Positions 10,600 through 23,368 are shown, counted from the first letter of the stretch. The stretch is DNA of 50,977 nt from Zasmidium citrigriseum (GCA_002786025.1 NHNW01000108.1:1-50977); one strand, 5' to 3'. Program-made: numbers and translations. The notes: generated from the sequence alone by a model not told the origin.

Positions 10600-11500
10600 A
10601 TACGCTTATTACGACTAACGCTCCTAAGTATAATACTACTTTATCTTATACCTAGTCTACTACCGCTTAGTCCGCTAATACCCTATCCGCTAATACCTAG
10701 TCTACTATTACCTTATCGAGTAATAACCTAGCTAATTAGATTACTATCTACGCTATATATTACGTTAGTACCTCTACTGCCCGTAAGTCTACTAGTAGTA
10801 AAGCGCTACGTAAGTAGCTTAAGCGTAAGGCGAGCGAGATAGATCTAAGTAATAACGGCTACCTAGACTCTAACGACGAACGCCTAATTATTATTAACGA
10901 CGTAGCGATCCCGCTTCGTAAGTATAAGGAGAGCGAGTACTAGGTATACTATACTTTTCCCTTACTAGAACTAAGCTCTACTAAACTTAACTAGATACCT
11001 ACGATTATAGATAGGTTGTTAGATAGCGATAGTATTATCTACGTCTTCCCTATCGATATCTATATCGTTCTCTACCTAGGTTAAACTAAAGTTATATTCT
11101 ACTATAAGTATTATATATTACTCGATACTCTTAACCTCGACTACTACCGCCTCCCTCCTATTAACTACGTCGACGACGACCTCCTAGGTACTAGCTAGTA
11201 CTAGGATAGCCCTAGCTATATCTTCGCCTACTATATAGGTAATACGAGTACTACGTCTAGCGCTAAGTAGCGTAGACTTATCTACTAGGCCTAGTTAGAG
11301 ACGTTTCTAAATACGCCTTACGATATAATATAAGGCTTTAGTTAAATTAGAAGAGTAGAGTAGGAGATATAGTAATACCCTAGAGTTTTTAGGCGGCGCT
11401 ATACTTAAGAATAATATAATAAGATTAGGATACGAAGTCTTAAGTAAATAAGAATAAGAGAGATACTTACGAACCTATAATTCCCTTCTCCTTTCTTCCT
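10600..11500 (+). pseudogene. decayed gene B2 (paralogue of B1)
   Basis: The frame contains ARKSTSSKALRKQLKRKASE, then NDERLIIIND, LRKYKESEYQVYYTFPLLEL and SIIYVFPIDIYIVLYLG. It is collinear with B1 but lacks its three terminal repeats. Together with A1/A2 this gives a divergent arrangement A1(-) A2(-) B1(+) B2(+), as if each arm of a divergent gene pair were duplicated. Confidence 0.45.
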
Positions 11501-11595
11501 ATTTCTTATATCGTAATATACCGCTCTTACTTAAAGCTACGGTAGACGGGTCTAGATAATTAACTATAGGAAAGCTAAAGAGATATTATAGATCT

Positions 11596-11917
11596 TATAC
11601 TTAGAGGAGTAGAGGAGAGCGAACTATATATAAACGTATCCCTTCTCTCGTCTATAGTAAGACTAGAGGAGGAAGGTAAAGTCTAGCCTAGCTAGATACG
11701 TTAGCTACTAGCTTATACTCGTTACTCTTTTATTACTTAATATTAAAGGAGGGGCGTAGAATAGATAATAAGGACTCCTACCCTCCTACTTTAAGCTATT
11801 ATTAGGAAGAAGAGGGACGAGGCTTTCTATAGCTTAGAGTTAGTAGCTATACGAATATTAAAATTGTCCGTCTATTACTTCTAAGATAATATAGAGGGTA
11901 GAAGGAATCCTCCGCTA
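11596..11917 (+). repeat. 322-bp direct repeat, left copy (possible LTR)
   Basis: Begins TATACTTAGAGGAGTAGAGG and matches 20296-20617 over the whole length with scattered differences and no length change. It contains a TATA-like TATATATAAA near 11625. The ends could be TG...CA after RIP (TA...TA). No matching 5-bp duplication was found outside the pair, and no clear primer-binding site or polypurine tract, so LTR status is provisional. Confidence 0.6.
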
Positions 11918-13320
11918 GATAACTTTCGAAGGACGGATAGCGGACTAAATACGTAAGCCTAAGTACGCGTAACGTAGGTAATAGTCTAATTATATTCGCG
12001 CCCTTCTAGTAGGTATACTAATATTATATTTACGTCGCGGAAGTTAGGTAAGGGAGGTATTACTACGCGCGCGCTAAAGTTATATAACTTATTATCTCTA
12101 ACTAGTAGTTAGCGATCGTAAAAGCTATAATATTATCTAGCGCGCTAGCTCGTTTCGCTCTTACGCGCTATTATAGCCTACTTTACCTCTTCTTGCGCTT
12201 TACTACGATTGTACGCGCTCTTTAGATACCCTTACGCTAATCCTTACTTCCTTACGTAGACTCTCTTACTAGGAGAGTATTCTATATCTTCTACTTAGAC
12301 TTTATCTCGATATCTATAGCTCTTTTAGTTACTACCTCTAGAATCGCCCTCCCTCTAATATATCCCGCCGTATCTATAGGGAAGATAATAATAGCCTAGG
12401 TATACTTTTAGCTAATCGTTAAGATACCTCGAAGCCCCTAGGCGTTAAAGATTATCTACTAACGTCCTTACTAAACCGCTTCTTTTAAAGATATTAAGCT
12501 TTAGTTCTATTACTCTACTCCCTTCTATTAAGTAATTAAGGACTTCCTATATTTACTTAAGCTTAGAGTTCTAATATCTTACTATAGTAATCCTAGTAAG
12601 CCCCTCTATCTCCTAATTATTAGCTAATACCTAAGTCTTATAATAAAGTTTAGGCGCCGTCCTATCTTTTACCTTCTCGTCCTCTATTCTACCGCCCGTA
12701 TAATTCGTTAAATCTATTAGTACGCCGATTGCTAGCGACCTTAGCCTCGATAGTAGCGCTATACTCTTACGTTTTCTAACTCGCTAACTCTTACGCTCCC
12801 GCTATATATAGAGCGACTCTACTTACGACGTATCTTCTACTACTCGAATATTTAACCTATAGACCTCTCTTAAAGCCCGATTAACCCTCTTAGGCTCGTC
12901 TCTTACCCCTCGAAGACTCGATTAACCTCTAGCCCCTCCGCTTAGTTCTTTCTATAGTTACTATATATACCTCGTTTTACGAGTATTATATCTTATATAA
13001 TTAAAACGCTAGCGGAGTAGTAAGAGATTATAGCTACGGCGGTTACCTTTATAGATAATATAACTATACCCGCTCTATATTATAGTAGTATAGTCGTTCT
13101 AAGATTATAAGATTTACTTAATACTAGCGATAGCTACGTAGCTCTAACTACTACTACTACTAGTACTAGAGCGACTATAGTTAATAATAAGAAGAAGACC
13201 TTACCTCCTATATCGTTCTATAGAGAGAAGGGAAGCGGCGATACTCTCGGTTATTAAGTAATCGAGTAGGGTATTTCCTCTAGCTTTATATCTTATTCTA
13301 CCCTAGCTCCTCTCCTAATA
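11918..13320. other. left internal part of the element, no gene recognised
   Basis: Apart from a near-palindrome at 12094-12118 (TATCTCTAACTA/TAGTTAG), no coding motif could be read on either strand. Confidence 0.4.
12041..12120 (+). repeat. dispersed repeat with near-palindrome, copy 1
   Basis: GCGCGCG, AAAGTTATATAACTTAT and ATCTCTAACTAGTAGTTAG occur here and, inverted, at 20826-20905. The near-palindromic core also occurs at 17330-17354 and 49861-49885. Confidence 0.6.
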
Positions 13321-13329
13321 TAATCCTAA

Positions 13330-16300
13330 AATAGCTACGAGTAGTACGCTATATATTTAGCGAACTTAGTCGCCCTAGTCGCCTTAGGACTAGGATTTAA
13401 CCTCTAGCTCGTAGAGAGAACTTTATAGGATATCGAAGGCTTAGAGGACTTAGTTAAGGACTCGGAGTTATTAATAAGTAACGGGTTAGGGGCTCTAGAT
13501 AGCGGTTTCTACGGCTACGATATATTAACTCGGAAAGGTTTCCTCGTAGCTTTATATTCGTAAAGCTATTACGACCCCGCTAAAGTCCTTATAGAGATAA
13601 TTATATATATATAGGAGCGACGTACGAAAGCGAACGACTAGACTAGCGTATCCGCCTTTTAGCTTAGCGAGGCCGCCTCGAATATACTATTAGGCGATAC
13701 GTTAGAGGGTTAGAGGAAGTTTTAAGGGCTACTAAAAGACTTAGCTATTCTATAGCGTAAGTTTAAGACTATTATAAAATAGGGCAAAGATCGATTATAA
13801 TAAAGTATACGTCTTTAGGTACTATTACGCGACCTACTCTTCGCTTTCCTAGCTAAAACGCTATACTTTAGCGGCGAAGTTAATATATACTATTAAGACC
13901 CTTCTTATAATAGACTAAAAGAAATACCTAATAGTAAGACTAAGTAGGCTATACGAGTTCTCGATAGAGTAAAAACTAAATACTAGACGTAGAAATAGGT
14001 TTAAGTAGCTCTTAGCTAGGCTATTTTTAAGTAATAGAAAGAATTATACGAGTCTCTATTAAGGATATCTAGCCTCTCGTACCGCGAGGAGGATTTCCTT
14101 TATGTTTTTAATACCTAGATAATAAAAGACGAGAATCCCTAAGCGGCTAAGATTAATATTTCCTAGGAAGAGATTAACGAGTTTATCGTCTAGCTCTAAA
14201 ACTTCTATAATAGCCGCGAGAAGCGATAGCGTCCTCGCTACCTCTACTATATCTATATAAATACTTTAGGAGTTTAGGAGACCTACCGCTATAGAGATTA
14301 GGATTAAGGGGTTATTAATTAATAGCTAGCTATATAGAAGATAGAGCTAACTAAGGACGATAAGAAGCTCCCTCCGCCCTAGTTTAAGGAACTATACTAG
14401 ACGCTCGCTCTACTATCTATTGATACTCGTTAATCCCTTAAACTCGTAGAGTCTATATCTTACTCTCTATTACCGCCCTTAGAGGATATATATTAATAAT
14501 ATATTAAGTATATTATAAGTCGTCGCCTGTAGACTAACCGTTAAAAACTTATCGACTCTACTCTTACTCCTTTCTAGGCGCGCTAAATCGCGGTATCCTT
14601 ATCTAGGAATCCGTTAAAAACTCCCGTCCCTCCTAGACTCTCTATACTATAACTATAGCTACGGACGGATAAATCTCCTAGACCTAAATAGCGGCGAGAA
14701 GATAACGATAGGGATATTATCGCCTCTCTTCGTTAGTTAGAACGCTAAACGAGTAATACCCTTCTCTAGGAGACTAAGTATAATAGCTTTAAACGTATTA
14801 GGGAAACTAGTACTTCTAAGAACCGCTAGCGCCGAAAGAGACGGAAGAGTAGTGCTATAGTAACTCGATACGAAGACTCCGAAGATATAGAGATAGCGGA
14901 TATACTAGTAGATACTAATTAGGAGACTAATCTATAAGAAGATAACGTAAATATAGAGATTAACGAACTTGTTCTAGATAACGCGTAGCTAGGGGCCGCT
15001 TTTAAATCTATATCTAAGTAAGACAGTATACTCTACGAGCTAGTTATACTTAGACCGTCGTATCGTCTTATTCTCGAGGAAGATATAGGTAACTTATTAC
15101 CCGAATTAGACGGTATTAAGTATAGCTTAAGTATTATTAGCGCTAAATACGGCTATACGCCTAAGCTACCTACGAACTCGTCGCCTATTAAAGGAGTATA
15201 ATATATAAGCTAGTTCCGCTCTACCCTCCGTAAGCGATAGAGGCTAAGTCTACTATAGTATCTCTAGCTTCTAGAGATTATAGAAAGCTTATAGCCTTTT
15301 ATAAGTACTATAGAAACCCGTACCTTTTAGCTCTATTAGTATTATCTTAAGAAGGTAGTAGCGACGCTTAGTTTTTTATTTCTAAGCTTATTATATATTA
15401 ACGCTAAGGATCTTTAATAATAGCTAAGTAACGTCTATTTCGCGACTAAGCCTATAGCCTAGCTACTCTCGACTACGAATCCTTACCTTATACGAATATA
15501 TCTAGAGTTCCTTAAGCTATTATCCTTAGATAATTACTTTATAAACTAAAATATTCCCTACCCTAGCGCCTACTTCGCGCTTAATCCTAAGAGAGCTAAG
15601 GCGATCTACGATTAGGACTATCCTACTATAGGGAACTATTATAGCTAGTACGGCTTTATCGTAACGGACCTATTTAGCTTTCTATAGTCCTATATCGATT
15701 ACATTTCTAACGAGGTATTATTCTACTCCCGTTAGTATAATATACTACCTAGACTAGATTAGTTAACCGAACTTTTTAACTCTACGTATTCTATACTAGG
15801 ATAGCTCTTACGCGCTAATCTAGAGGGTTACTAGAAGTTCGTCTATCTATTATAGAGTAAGAACTATAAGACGATCGTAGTACTAGTAAATCTTTACTTT
15901 ATATAGAATAGAATATCTTACCCTCTACTATTCTCTATTCCGTATAATCTTCCTATAGTTAAGAAGTTTAGCGAGGATTCGCTAACCGATATAGTAGTTT
16001 TTATTAACTATAATACGAGACGACGTCGAGATAGTCCGAATACTCTACTCGCCGTATTTATTCCTAGATTTAATAAGAGCGCTTTATAATAGCTAATAGA
16101 GGATATACCTACTACTAGAAGGCGTTATAACGATATTAAGTAAGAAGGATTAGTACGAGATTAGCTTCTTTCGTAATATCGATTACGAGTCGTACGTAGA
16201 GAAATTAGCGACGCTACCTTTATCTTACTATATATACCTTATAGGAACCTTTAGCGCTCCCTATACTCCTTATAGGTTCGTATTCTAGTCTAGTATACGC

Positions 16301-17200
16301 CTATTAACGACGAGTAGTAGGTACTTAGAGTCTATATTAATAGCCTCTAATCTTCTATCTACTAGTAAGTAACGCCCCTAGTTATATCGAATAGTCGTAT
16401 ATAGCTTTACTCGCTACTATCGCGTATACCCTCTCTTATACCTATAAATCTCCTCTACTATAAACTTTATCTATTAAGTTATATAATCCTAAAGGGTAGA
16501 CTATAGGAAGATCCTCGAGTTATTACTACGCTTAACTAGCTATTCTCGCTTAATAAGCGCGAGCGCGATACTATTATTTAAGAGATCTAGGCGGCGAATA
16601 TTAAAGTATACTTAGACTCTATACGCGAGCTAGAATATTTAATCGTATAGACGCCTTAATAGTAGTATATACGAAAGGGCGATTATATACTAGTCTAGAG
16701 ATATAAACTTACTATCGATCCTAGCTAGCCTTTTAATCTTTTAGTACCTCCCCTAGTACTCTAGTATAGCTTTATAATAATACGATCCGTAGTAGGTAAT
16801 AATACTCGATTAACTAGTCCTATAGTTCTAACTACCTAGTTCGATATATACCTAGATAGTAATATTATATAGCGCGATTCGTTCGAAAGAAAGCTAAATA
16901 ATTTACTCGTATAAAATAATAGCGTTAGAGATCTCGAGGACTAGGAAGTAACGACCTTTCCGCGAAAAGAAGTTAGAGCGATTACGCTAGATAATAGTAC
17001 GGCTAGTCTAATATAGGATATCGACGATATTTTTAACGATATTAATAATCTAGTTAGCTATTAGGGATCTATTTATACTACGAAGGCCGTTCGACGTCTA
17101 CGAAGCTATTCGAAAGCGATACTAGGTCTAGATACTTACCTTACTAAGTCTATACTAGGTTCTCCTCTCTTATCTATACCTTTAGATATCTAAGTAAGAG
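13330..17200 (+). pseudogene. large unrecognised ORF, family copy 1
   Basis: With RIP stops read through, the frame is nearly continuous for about 1290 codons. The first third is helical (GLEDLVKDSELLISNGLG, then ISQEEINEFIVQLQNFYNSR), the middle is Lys/Arg/Ser-rich, and the last third is hydrophobic. It is homologous along its length to the ORF at 45640-49790. For example, VLFYSRQYNILPRLDQLTEL corresponds to VLQYSQQYRVLPSLASTTKL there, and VLVNLYFIQN to LLVNLYFFQN. No catalytic motif is recognisable. Possibly a structural (gag-like) or replication protein; I cannot assign it. Confidence 0.55.
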
Positions 17201-17208
17201 GGGAGACG
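17161..17208 (+). repeat. short hairpin and purine tract after the large ORF
   Basis: TCTCCTCTCTTA pairs with TAAGAGGGGAGA (one mismatch). The purine-rich arm resembles a polypurine tract, but no LTR start follows. Confidence 0.4.
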
Positions 17209-17329
17209 TTAAGATAAGCGGAAGATATTTTAGACGAGCGGTAGGGATAAGAATATAATACTTAGTTATATAAGGTTACTACTACTTTATAGTCTCTAGG
17301 CCCCTTAAAAGTTAATACTTCGTAGTTTT

Positions 17330-17354
17330 AATATCTATAACTAGTAGTTAGATA
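17330..17354. repeat. near-palindrome, copy 2
   Basis: ATATCTATAACTA-G-TAGTTAGATAT, in the gap between the plus ORF and the convergent minus frames. The 49861 copy has the same position after the homologous ORF. Confidence 0.55.
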
Positions 17355-17639
17355 TCGTACTAATTACGTAAATATTATTTCTAGTTTCTCGCGTCTAGTC
17401 GTAAGACTACTAAGTTAAACGACTATAGTAATATTTACTAGATTTATACCTATACGCTCTAATTAATTAGCGTATATATTATATAACGTATAGATACTCT
17501 AGCGAATTAGTAATATAAGTTTAGAAGGGATAAGTAACTATTAAAGGTAATAATATCTATACTTATAAGTACTAATAATTAATATAATAATTATTAAGTA
17601 CGAGAATAGAATATAAAGATCCGAACTATTAAAATTAAA

Positions 17640-20250
17640 AAATTAGTCTACTTCTTTAAACCTTTTCCCTTCTTCTTCTAACCTCTTCCCCCTTTCGAAG
17701 ACGAGCCTAACGCTATAGTAGTACTATTATTACTCTCTTCGATAGTCGTACTATCCTACTCCTTTACTATACGCCGCGTAATAATATATATTAGGGCTAC
17801 TATAGGCTCTCTTTAGGCCCTTTTATAAAGTAGAGAAGTAGTAGTAGGCGATAGCGGAGGATCGTTACTATTTAATATCTTCTCCTACTTAATAAGTATT
17901 AGTATATTCTTAGCGTCTATACCTAAAGAGCCCTCTACTATACTACTACTAGGGTTCTAGTTATTAGCGGAACTAACGCCTACTAGTATAGAATTAATTA
18001 GTACTAGTCTATTTCGTTAGCGACCTTATTACTTAAGCTATTAATACTCTACTATAGCTAGTATAGTATCGTAGGCCTAAAAAAGCGTATCTAGGCTTTC
18101 GAGGCTACTAGTACTTACGTTAGAGAGAGTCTCTAACTTAATAAGAGTCGTATAAGGCGAGATACTATTACTAAGACCGTTATTACTACTATCGAAGACC
18201 CCGTTATTAAGTACTTCTTATATAAACTAAGTCGTTAAGCGCTCTTAATTATTAGCGAGTCTCTTCGTTATCGATTAAGTTAGGGACGTTAGGTTAACGT
18301 AGTTCTCCGCGTCGATAGGGATAGTAAACTTTACCTTAGGCTTACTACTAGGTTTATTAGCCTCGACTATACGTACCTTCGTTAAGACGAGTATCTTTAC
18401 GGACGGGCTAGTAGGCGTTTTATTAAGCTTAGAAGCTAGGCTAGCTTCGTTATTAGTCGAGCCTAGGACTCTCTCGAGTAATACTCTACTCTATAATAGT
18501 TTAAAGACTTAATACTTCTAAGGAGTATTATCTTTAGTCTTATTAAAGTTGCGAAGGGAGTAGTTATCTAGTATCTAGATTACGATCTTGAATTCGTACT
18601 CTATAGCGCCTTATCGACGCCTCCGAAATACTAATAGTCGCTCGTAAAGGTCGCTATCGTCCTACGAAGCTAGTATTATAGTCTATAGTACCCCGTTATC
18701 CTAGAAATTATTATAGAAGAAGTATATATAAAAGCCTTCGACTTTATCTTCTAGAGGATAGAACTACGCGCTATAGCCTACTCGCTATAGTATATAGTCG
18801 ACGAGTAAAGAGCGTATTTTAATAAAACTAGTACTAAAGAAGGTATCTAGGACCCTATAGATCTCCTTCGTAGGTCGCTATATATATTATCTACTATAGT
18901 TAACCTTAACCTCTTAGAGATATATAATAATTAGTCCTCTAATTGTAAACTCCCCCTAGCTTCTATTCTATCCGCCTCTCCTTATAGGCGTTCGATTTAG
19001 AGACGGCCTAGGCGGTAGTATAATAGGGGGCTTACGAAGGCTAATAGGCCTTCTACTAGCCGTTCTATTATCTATTAAACATTAGAGACGTCTAGGTATA
19101 ATATAGAGGGACTAACTTAGGATTACTTACTATTAATAACGACGAAAGCTACTCTACTAGTACTCTTTAGTAACGTTAGGTAAGGATAAGAATAATACGA
19201 ATCTAGAGCGAGGTATATTAGATAGACTAGCTATAGGCTTAACGTTTACTCCTAACGCTAGTAGCGCCGAGGAAGCGTCTACTTCCGTCGCTAACGCTAC
19301 CCCTAGCTTTAGATTTAGATTAAAGTAGTTAGGATAGAATCTAGCCGAAGAGTAATCTACTATATAGTTATAGCTAGTCTCTAGATAAAATATCGTCTAG
19401 ATAGCGGTATTAGGACCTTAATTAGAGGGAGGTATCGTTTAGTAGATAAGGACTTAGAGAACTTCGAAATAGAGGATATTAGGACAGAAGACGTTTAGGC
19501 TAGAAAAATAGCGATAGTTTATAACTAGAAAATTAGAGAAGAAGAGTATAGGGTACTTATACCCTACTAGCTCGTTAATACTAGAGATACTAATATTAGA
19601 ACGGTAGACCTAATTATTAGGCTATCCCTAACGAAACGTCCTATAGGTAGTATAGGCGGATAGCGATTAGCTATTATTATAGCTCTATTAGGAGGTGCGA
19701 GTCGTAGTCTATCTACGAAAAGATATAGGGTTATAGCGTTAGGGACCTAGGAACGATAGTATAGCGTTATATAGTTAAGGGTCCTAAGGTATTATATTAC
19801 TCCGCCGAGAGGCCTCCTCTTAAGTTTTAATACTCGATCCTCGTTAAAGGGTCTCTAAACGTATCTAATTAATTACTTAGAGGTAGAAGGATCTATACCG
19901 CTAGTCTAGGCGGCTAGTTACTATAAGAGCGTTTAGCGAATTACGAATCTCTACCTAGGCGCTCGAATCGTAAACGTAAATACTAATTATAGGCCCTCTA
20001 CTCTAGACTATAGAAACTACTTAGTTAATTAGTATATTAAGTTTAATTAGGAAGTAATCTAAAGACTTAAATTAGGATCGAGTCCCTTACTCTTAGTAGG
20101 CTAGGCGAGAGCTATACGAGAGCTAGCTATACTAGAATAGCGCTAAGGCTAGAAGCTAACGTCTAATAGACTTTAATATATAATAGATCGTATACGTACC
20201 TAGTAGCCTACTTCTAAATTGTCTCTAGTCCTCGAGCCGCTATAAATCGA
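17640..20250 (-). pseudogene. convergent decayed frames in the element, unrecognised
   Basis: Minus frames include RSTVLILVSLVLTSQQG and ISKFSKSLSTKRYLPLIKVL near 19600-19400, and FRRRRQGAIEYEFKIVIQIL and NYVNLTSLTQSITKRLAN at 18700-18200. The C-terminal end near 17650 is Gly/Lys-rich (KKKGKGLKK). Pieces are protein-like, but several frame changes prevent one continuous model. No domain is recognised. It may be one or two genes. Confidence 0.35.
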
Positions 20251-20295
20251 TTAACGTAGGAATACTAATAAAATTAGTACTCGTATTTCGAATAC

Positions 20296-20617
20296 TATAC
20301 TTAGAGAAGTAGAGGAGAGCGAACTATATATAGACGAATCCCTTCTCTCGCCTATAGTAAGACTAGAGGAGGAAGGTAAAGTCTAGCCTAGCTAGATATA
20401 TTAGTTACTAGCTCGTACTCGTTACTCTTTTCTTACTTAATATTAAAGGAGAAGCGTAGGATAGATAACGAGAACTCCTACCCTCTTACTTAAAGCTATT
20501 ATTAGGAAGAAGAGAGACGAGGCTTTCTATAGCTCAGAGTTAGTAGCTATACGAATATAAAGATTATCCGTCTATTACTTCTAAGATAATATAGAGCGTA
20601 GAAGGAATCTTCTACTA
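20296..20617 (+). repeat. 322-bp direct repeat, right copy (possible LTR)
   Basis: Exactly 8700 bp from the left copy and the same length. Homology starts at TATACTTAGAG and fades after CTACTA. The base following differs from that before the left copy (GACGC against GATCT), so no target duplication is supported. Confidence 0.6.
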
Positions 20618-20988
20618 GACGCTTAAGTAGTAAGCTTCGATCCTCTAGGGGGCGTAGTAAGTAAAAGAGAGGAATAGTATAGAAATACTATAGTAAGAGT
20701 AGACGTACCTAGCTTAGTAAGCGCGATACGCTTAGTATCTAGACAATACGTATAAGAGTAGATTTTATATAAAGCTAGCCTTCTAGGCGGTATAGAGCGT
20801 AATAACATTAATTACGTAACTAGAAATCCCTAACTACTAGTTAGAGATTATAAGTTATATAATTAATTTACCTTACTTTATACGCGCGCTCCTACCTTAT
20901 ACCTCTTATCTTAAATATAAACGAGATTAACCTTATAATTCTCCTTAATAATACTTGAAACGGGCTTTAAAGTATTTTTCTTTTAGAT
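20618..20988. other. flanking debris between two elements
   Basis: Contains the inverted copy of the dispersed repeat (20826-20905) and no gene. The 61-codon open stretch on minus at 20623-20808 overlaps the repeat edge and has no recognisable content. Confidence 0.4.
20826..20905 (-). repeat. dispersed repeat with near-palindrome, copy 3 (inverted)
   Basis: Reverse complement of 12041-12120 in outline: CTAACTACTAGTTAGAGAT, ATAAGTTATATAA and CGCGCGC in reversed order. Confidence 0.55.
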
Positions 20989-20993
20989 ATATA
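20989..20993 (+). repeat. target-site duplication, left (ATATA)
   Basis: ATATA precedes the 5' LTR and recurs at 44440-44444 after the 3' LTR. The left copy lies in an AT run, so the match alone is weak, but LTR ends, length and duplication agree. Confidence 0.6.
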
Positions 20994-21125
20994 TATTATA
21001 GGATCAACCCGTCTATATACTATATATAGTAGGTTCTAGCTAGATAGCTTAATAATTAATTATCTTATTACCCTTATCTTAACGCCCCCTTCGTAGACGG
21101 CCTCGTCGAGAGACGGTACGTAATA
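20994..21125 (+). repeat. 5' LTR of the gypsy element, 132 bp
   Basis: Starts TATTATAGGATCAACCC (original TG start changed to TA) and ends GTAATA. Same length as 44308-44439, which starts TGTTATAGGATCGACCC and ends AATA. 132 bp is short for a fungal Ty3/gypsy element. Confidence 0.85.
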
Positions 21126-22233
21126 ACTTAGTAGCTTTAAATTACTAATTATAGGGTATTTATCGACTATAGGCTATTAAACCTACTAATCGTTATTATA
21201 CGACTAGGACTCGACCGTTTAGCGATCGAACTCCGCTAGCTCTCCGAGAACCGAGAACCCGAGAACTTCTACTACTATATACTACTACGATTAGCGAAAC
21301 GTTCTACTACCGCCGCCTAGCCGTTAAGCGTCTAGACGCCTCCGTAGACGACCTCGCCGCCTACTTACTCTACCCTTTACGACCTATCGTCTCCCTTACG
21401 TTATATATCGTAAAGGTAGGATTAATAAACCCCTAGCTCCTACTTAAGCTAAAGCGTAGAAGAGATACCTACGGCTTAGCTACGGAAAGTATTAACGCTA
21501 GGTACCCCCGTATATAACGCTTCCTTCTAATAGCCTTTAGCTCGTTAATATAATAACTACTCTTTATTACTATACTCCTCGTTAGTAAATACCGCTAAAC
21601 TATAACCCGTCTTACCTAGGTTACGACCCGCCGAATTACTAATCGTTAAGAGCGTAGCGTCTTAGACGCCGACTATTAATCTAGCGTTAGTTTAGCCGCG
21701 TTAGCCCTTCCGCGACCTTAACTTACTAAATATCGAGTATTCGATTATCTATATTTACGAGTATATTAACTACTACGTCTCCGACGCGAAGAGAAGTACT
21801 ACCTTCGAGAAGAAGTATAAGAAGGTTAAATTGTTAGTTACTTACTATAAAGCCTACTACTCGTCTTTAGACGACCTCCTAGAGGAACTACTAGAGTCCC
21901 TATAGAAGCGTTAAGACCTCTACCTCGTCGACTAACTACTACTAGACGAGTACCTATAGGAGTAGGCTATTAACGCTAGCGCCCTAACCGCGGTAGTTAA
22001 GTTATTAAAAGGGGCCGTACCTAATCTTATTAATACTAATTACTACTACTAGTTCTAGTCGAATTTCCTTACTCTATAGACTATTAGCTACGCTATACCC
22101 GGCCCTATAGGCCCTTAAATACCTACTCGCCCGATAGTCTCTCCTTTAACGGATCTACGAGCCTATAGTATCTTAGCGCTACTAAGCTCTCTTCTAAGCT
22201 CCCTATTAAGAGACTCTATACTACCCGCTCGTT
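21126..22233 (+). pseudogene. 5' leader and start of the gag-like region
   Basis: The base after the LTR opens ACTTAGTAGCTTTAAA, the place of a primer-binding site, but mutation prevents naming a tRNA. From about 21730 a plus frame reads RIFDYLYLRVYQLLRLRREE. It breaks at the hAT target site and resumes at 32986. It probably encodes the N-terminal part of the first protein. Confidence 0.4.
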
Positions 22234-22241
22234 ACGATACC
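22234..22241 (+). repeat. hAT target-site duplication, left (ACGATACC)
   Basis: ACGATACC immediately precedes the terminal repeat and is repeated exactly at 32986-32993. An 8-bp duplication is the hAT hallmark. Confidence 0.95.
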
Positions 22242-22257
22242 TAGGCATTACTATAGG
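22242..22257 (+). repeat. hAT left terminal inverted repeat
   Basis: TAGGCATTACTATAGG, a perfect inverted match to 32970-32985. The YAGNG-like start suits hAT elements. Confidence 0.95.
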
Positions 22258-22334
22258 TTTGTATATATCCTATCCTAGTAGGGAAAGGATATAGATATCT
22301 ATCCCCTAGGATAAGGTAGGATTTAGGATTTCCC

Positions 22335-22412
22335 GATCCCTACGGGAAAAGGGATCCCTTAGGTTAAAAGGGCTCCCTTATATAAAAAGGGATCCCTTTT
22401 CCCGTAGGGATC
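22335..22412. repeat. 26-bp perfect inverted repeat, left subterminal hairpin
   Basis: The arm 22335-22360 (starts GATCCCTACGGGAAAA) is the exact reverse complement of 22387-22412, with a 26-bp loop. GGGATCCC cores recur at 26535-26590. Confidence 0.95.
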
Positions 22413-22450
22413 CCTTTACTACGCGGGATACTAGGAGGCTAAAAAGAGAT

Positions 22451-22474
22451 CCGTAGTAGTAACGTAGTAGTAGT
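22451..22474. repeat. paired box 1 (left subterminal)
   Basis: CCGTAGTAGTAA is followed by CGTAGTAGTAGT. It lies outside any gene, mirroring box 11 near the right end. Confidence 0.75.
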
Positions 22475-23305
22475 TTAAAAAGAAAGTCTTAATTAGATAT
22501 AGTAGTAGAAGTACTTAAATATCTAAACGGATACCTCTAGTATACGAGTTCGTCTCCTATAGAAGGTGGATCTATTTAAAGACAAGCTACTCGTATACGC
22601 TTAATAGACCTAAACGTCCTTTTAGAGGCGTATCTATAGCGCGTCTTTAAATAGATCAACCTTCTATAGAAGAGGAGTAGCGGGAACTACTTAGCTAACC
22701 CGCCTAAATACTTATACGAGTATATCTACTACTATATCTAATTAGACGACGATAATTCCAATATATATAAATAGCCTAACATAGTACGGTTATAATAGGC
22801 TATATAGCCTAATTTCAAGCCGAATCGTTCTATTAACCGATTTAATATAGATCTCGAATAGGCCTCTTACCTATACTTCTTCGTAGATATAATAAGTTCG
22901 ACGTCGACGTTAGAGGCGATAACGATGTTAAGGATAATATCGCCTTCGTTACTAGCCTTCGAAATATCTTAACTTCCTATAGCCGCGAGGCATATTCTTG
23001 AATAGTATCTTCTTCCCCTTTAAATAAAGGATTGTAGTAGAGATCGTCCCTAATCTTAGTAACGATCTTACGCTAACTGTTATTAAGAGCTATACGAGCT
23101 ATTATCTAGTCCGAGAAGTTAGTTCCGTTGTACGGGCGATTAAAGCGATTCTAATACCGCGTAACACTAAATAGGCGCTTAATAGTAACGCTAGTACTAG
23201 GTACGGCGAGAATATTACGGGCGACTTAAGCTAGCCGTAGATATAGATACTCGATTAGCTTCTATAGCTTTAAAGGGTCGTCGCTAACTTTAAGGTTAAG
23301 GTGTA

Positions 23306-23368
23306 CTATAAATAGTTAGTAACTACTACTACGGTACTACTACGGTACTACTACGATACAATACTTAC
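23306..23368 (-). other. transposase intron with three-unit box 2
   Basis: On minus: GTAAGT 5' site, TACTAAC branch, TATAG 3' end, 63 bp. Splicing joins NYKTT to HLNLKVSDDPLKL in frame. Inside, three units of CCGTAGTAGTA type lie in a row (23321-23358). Confidence 0.85.

Larger units (their letters stand above)
11596..20617 (+). mobile_element. 9.0-kb element with large unknown ORF, flanked by 322-bp direct repeats
   Basis: The pair of 322-bp repeats brackets one large decayed plus ORF (about 13330-17200) and decayed minus-strand frames (about 20250-17640). I see no reverse transcriptase, integrase or transposase motif in either. A diverged relative of the plus ORF occupies 45640-49790, so this is a multi-copy element family. 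It may be a large non-autonomous LTR element with foreign ORFs, or an undescribed element type. Confidence 0.55.

Noticed and set aside
11596..20617. Calling this a confirmed LTR retrotransposon
   Set aside because: No RT or integrase, no matching target duplication and no clear primer site; only the direct repeats support it.
20623..20808. 61-codon open frame on minus
   Set aside because: Overlaps the edge of the 322-bp repeat, has biased composition and no counterpart at the left repeat.
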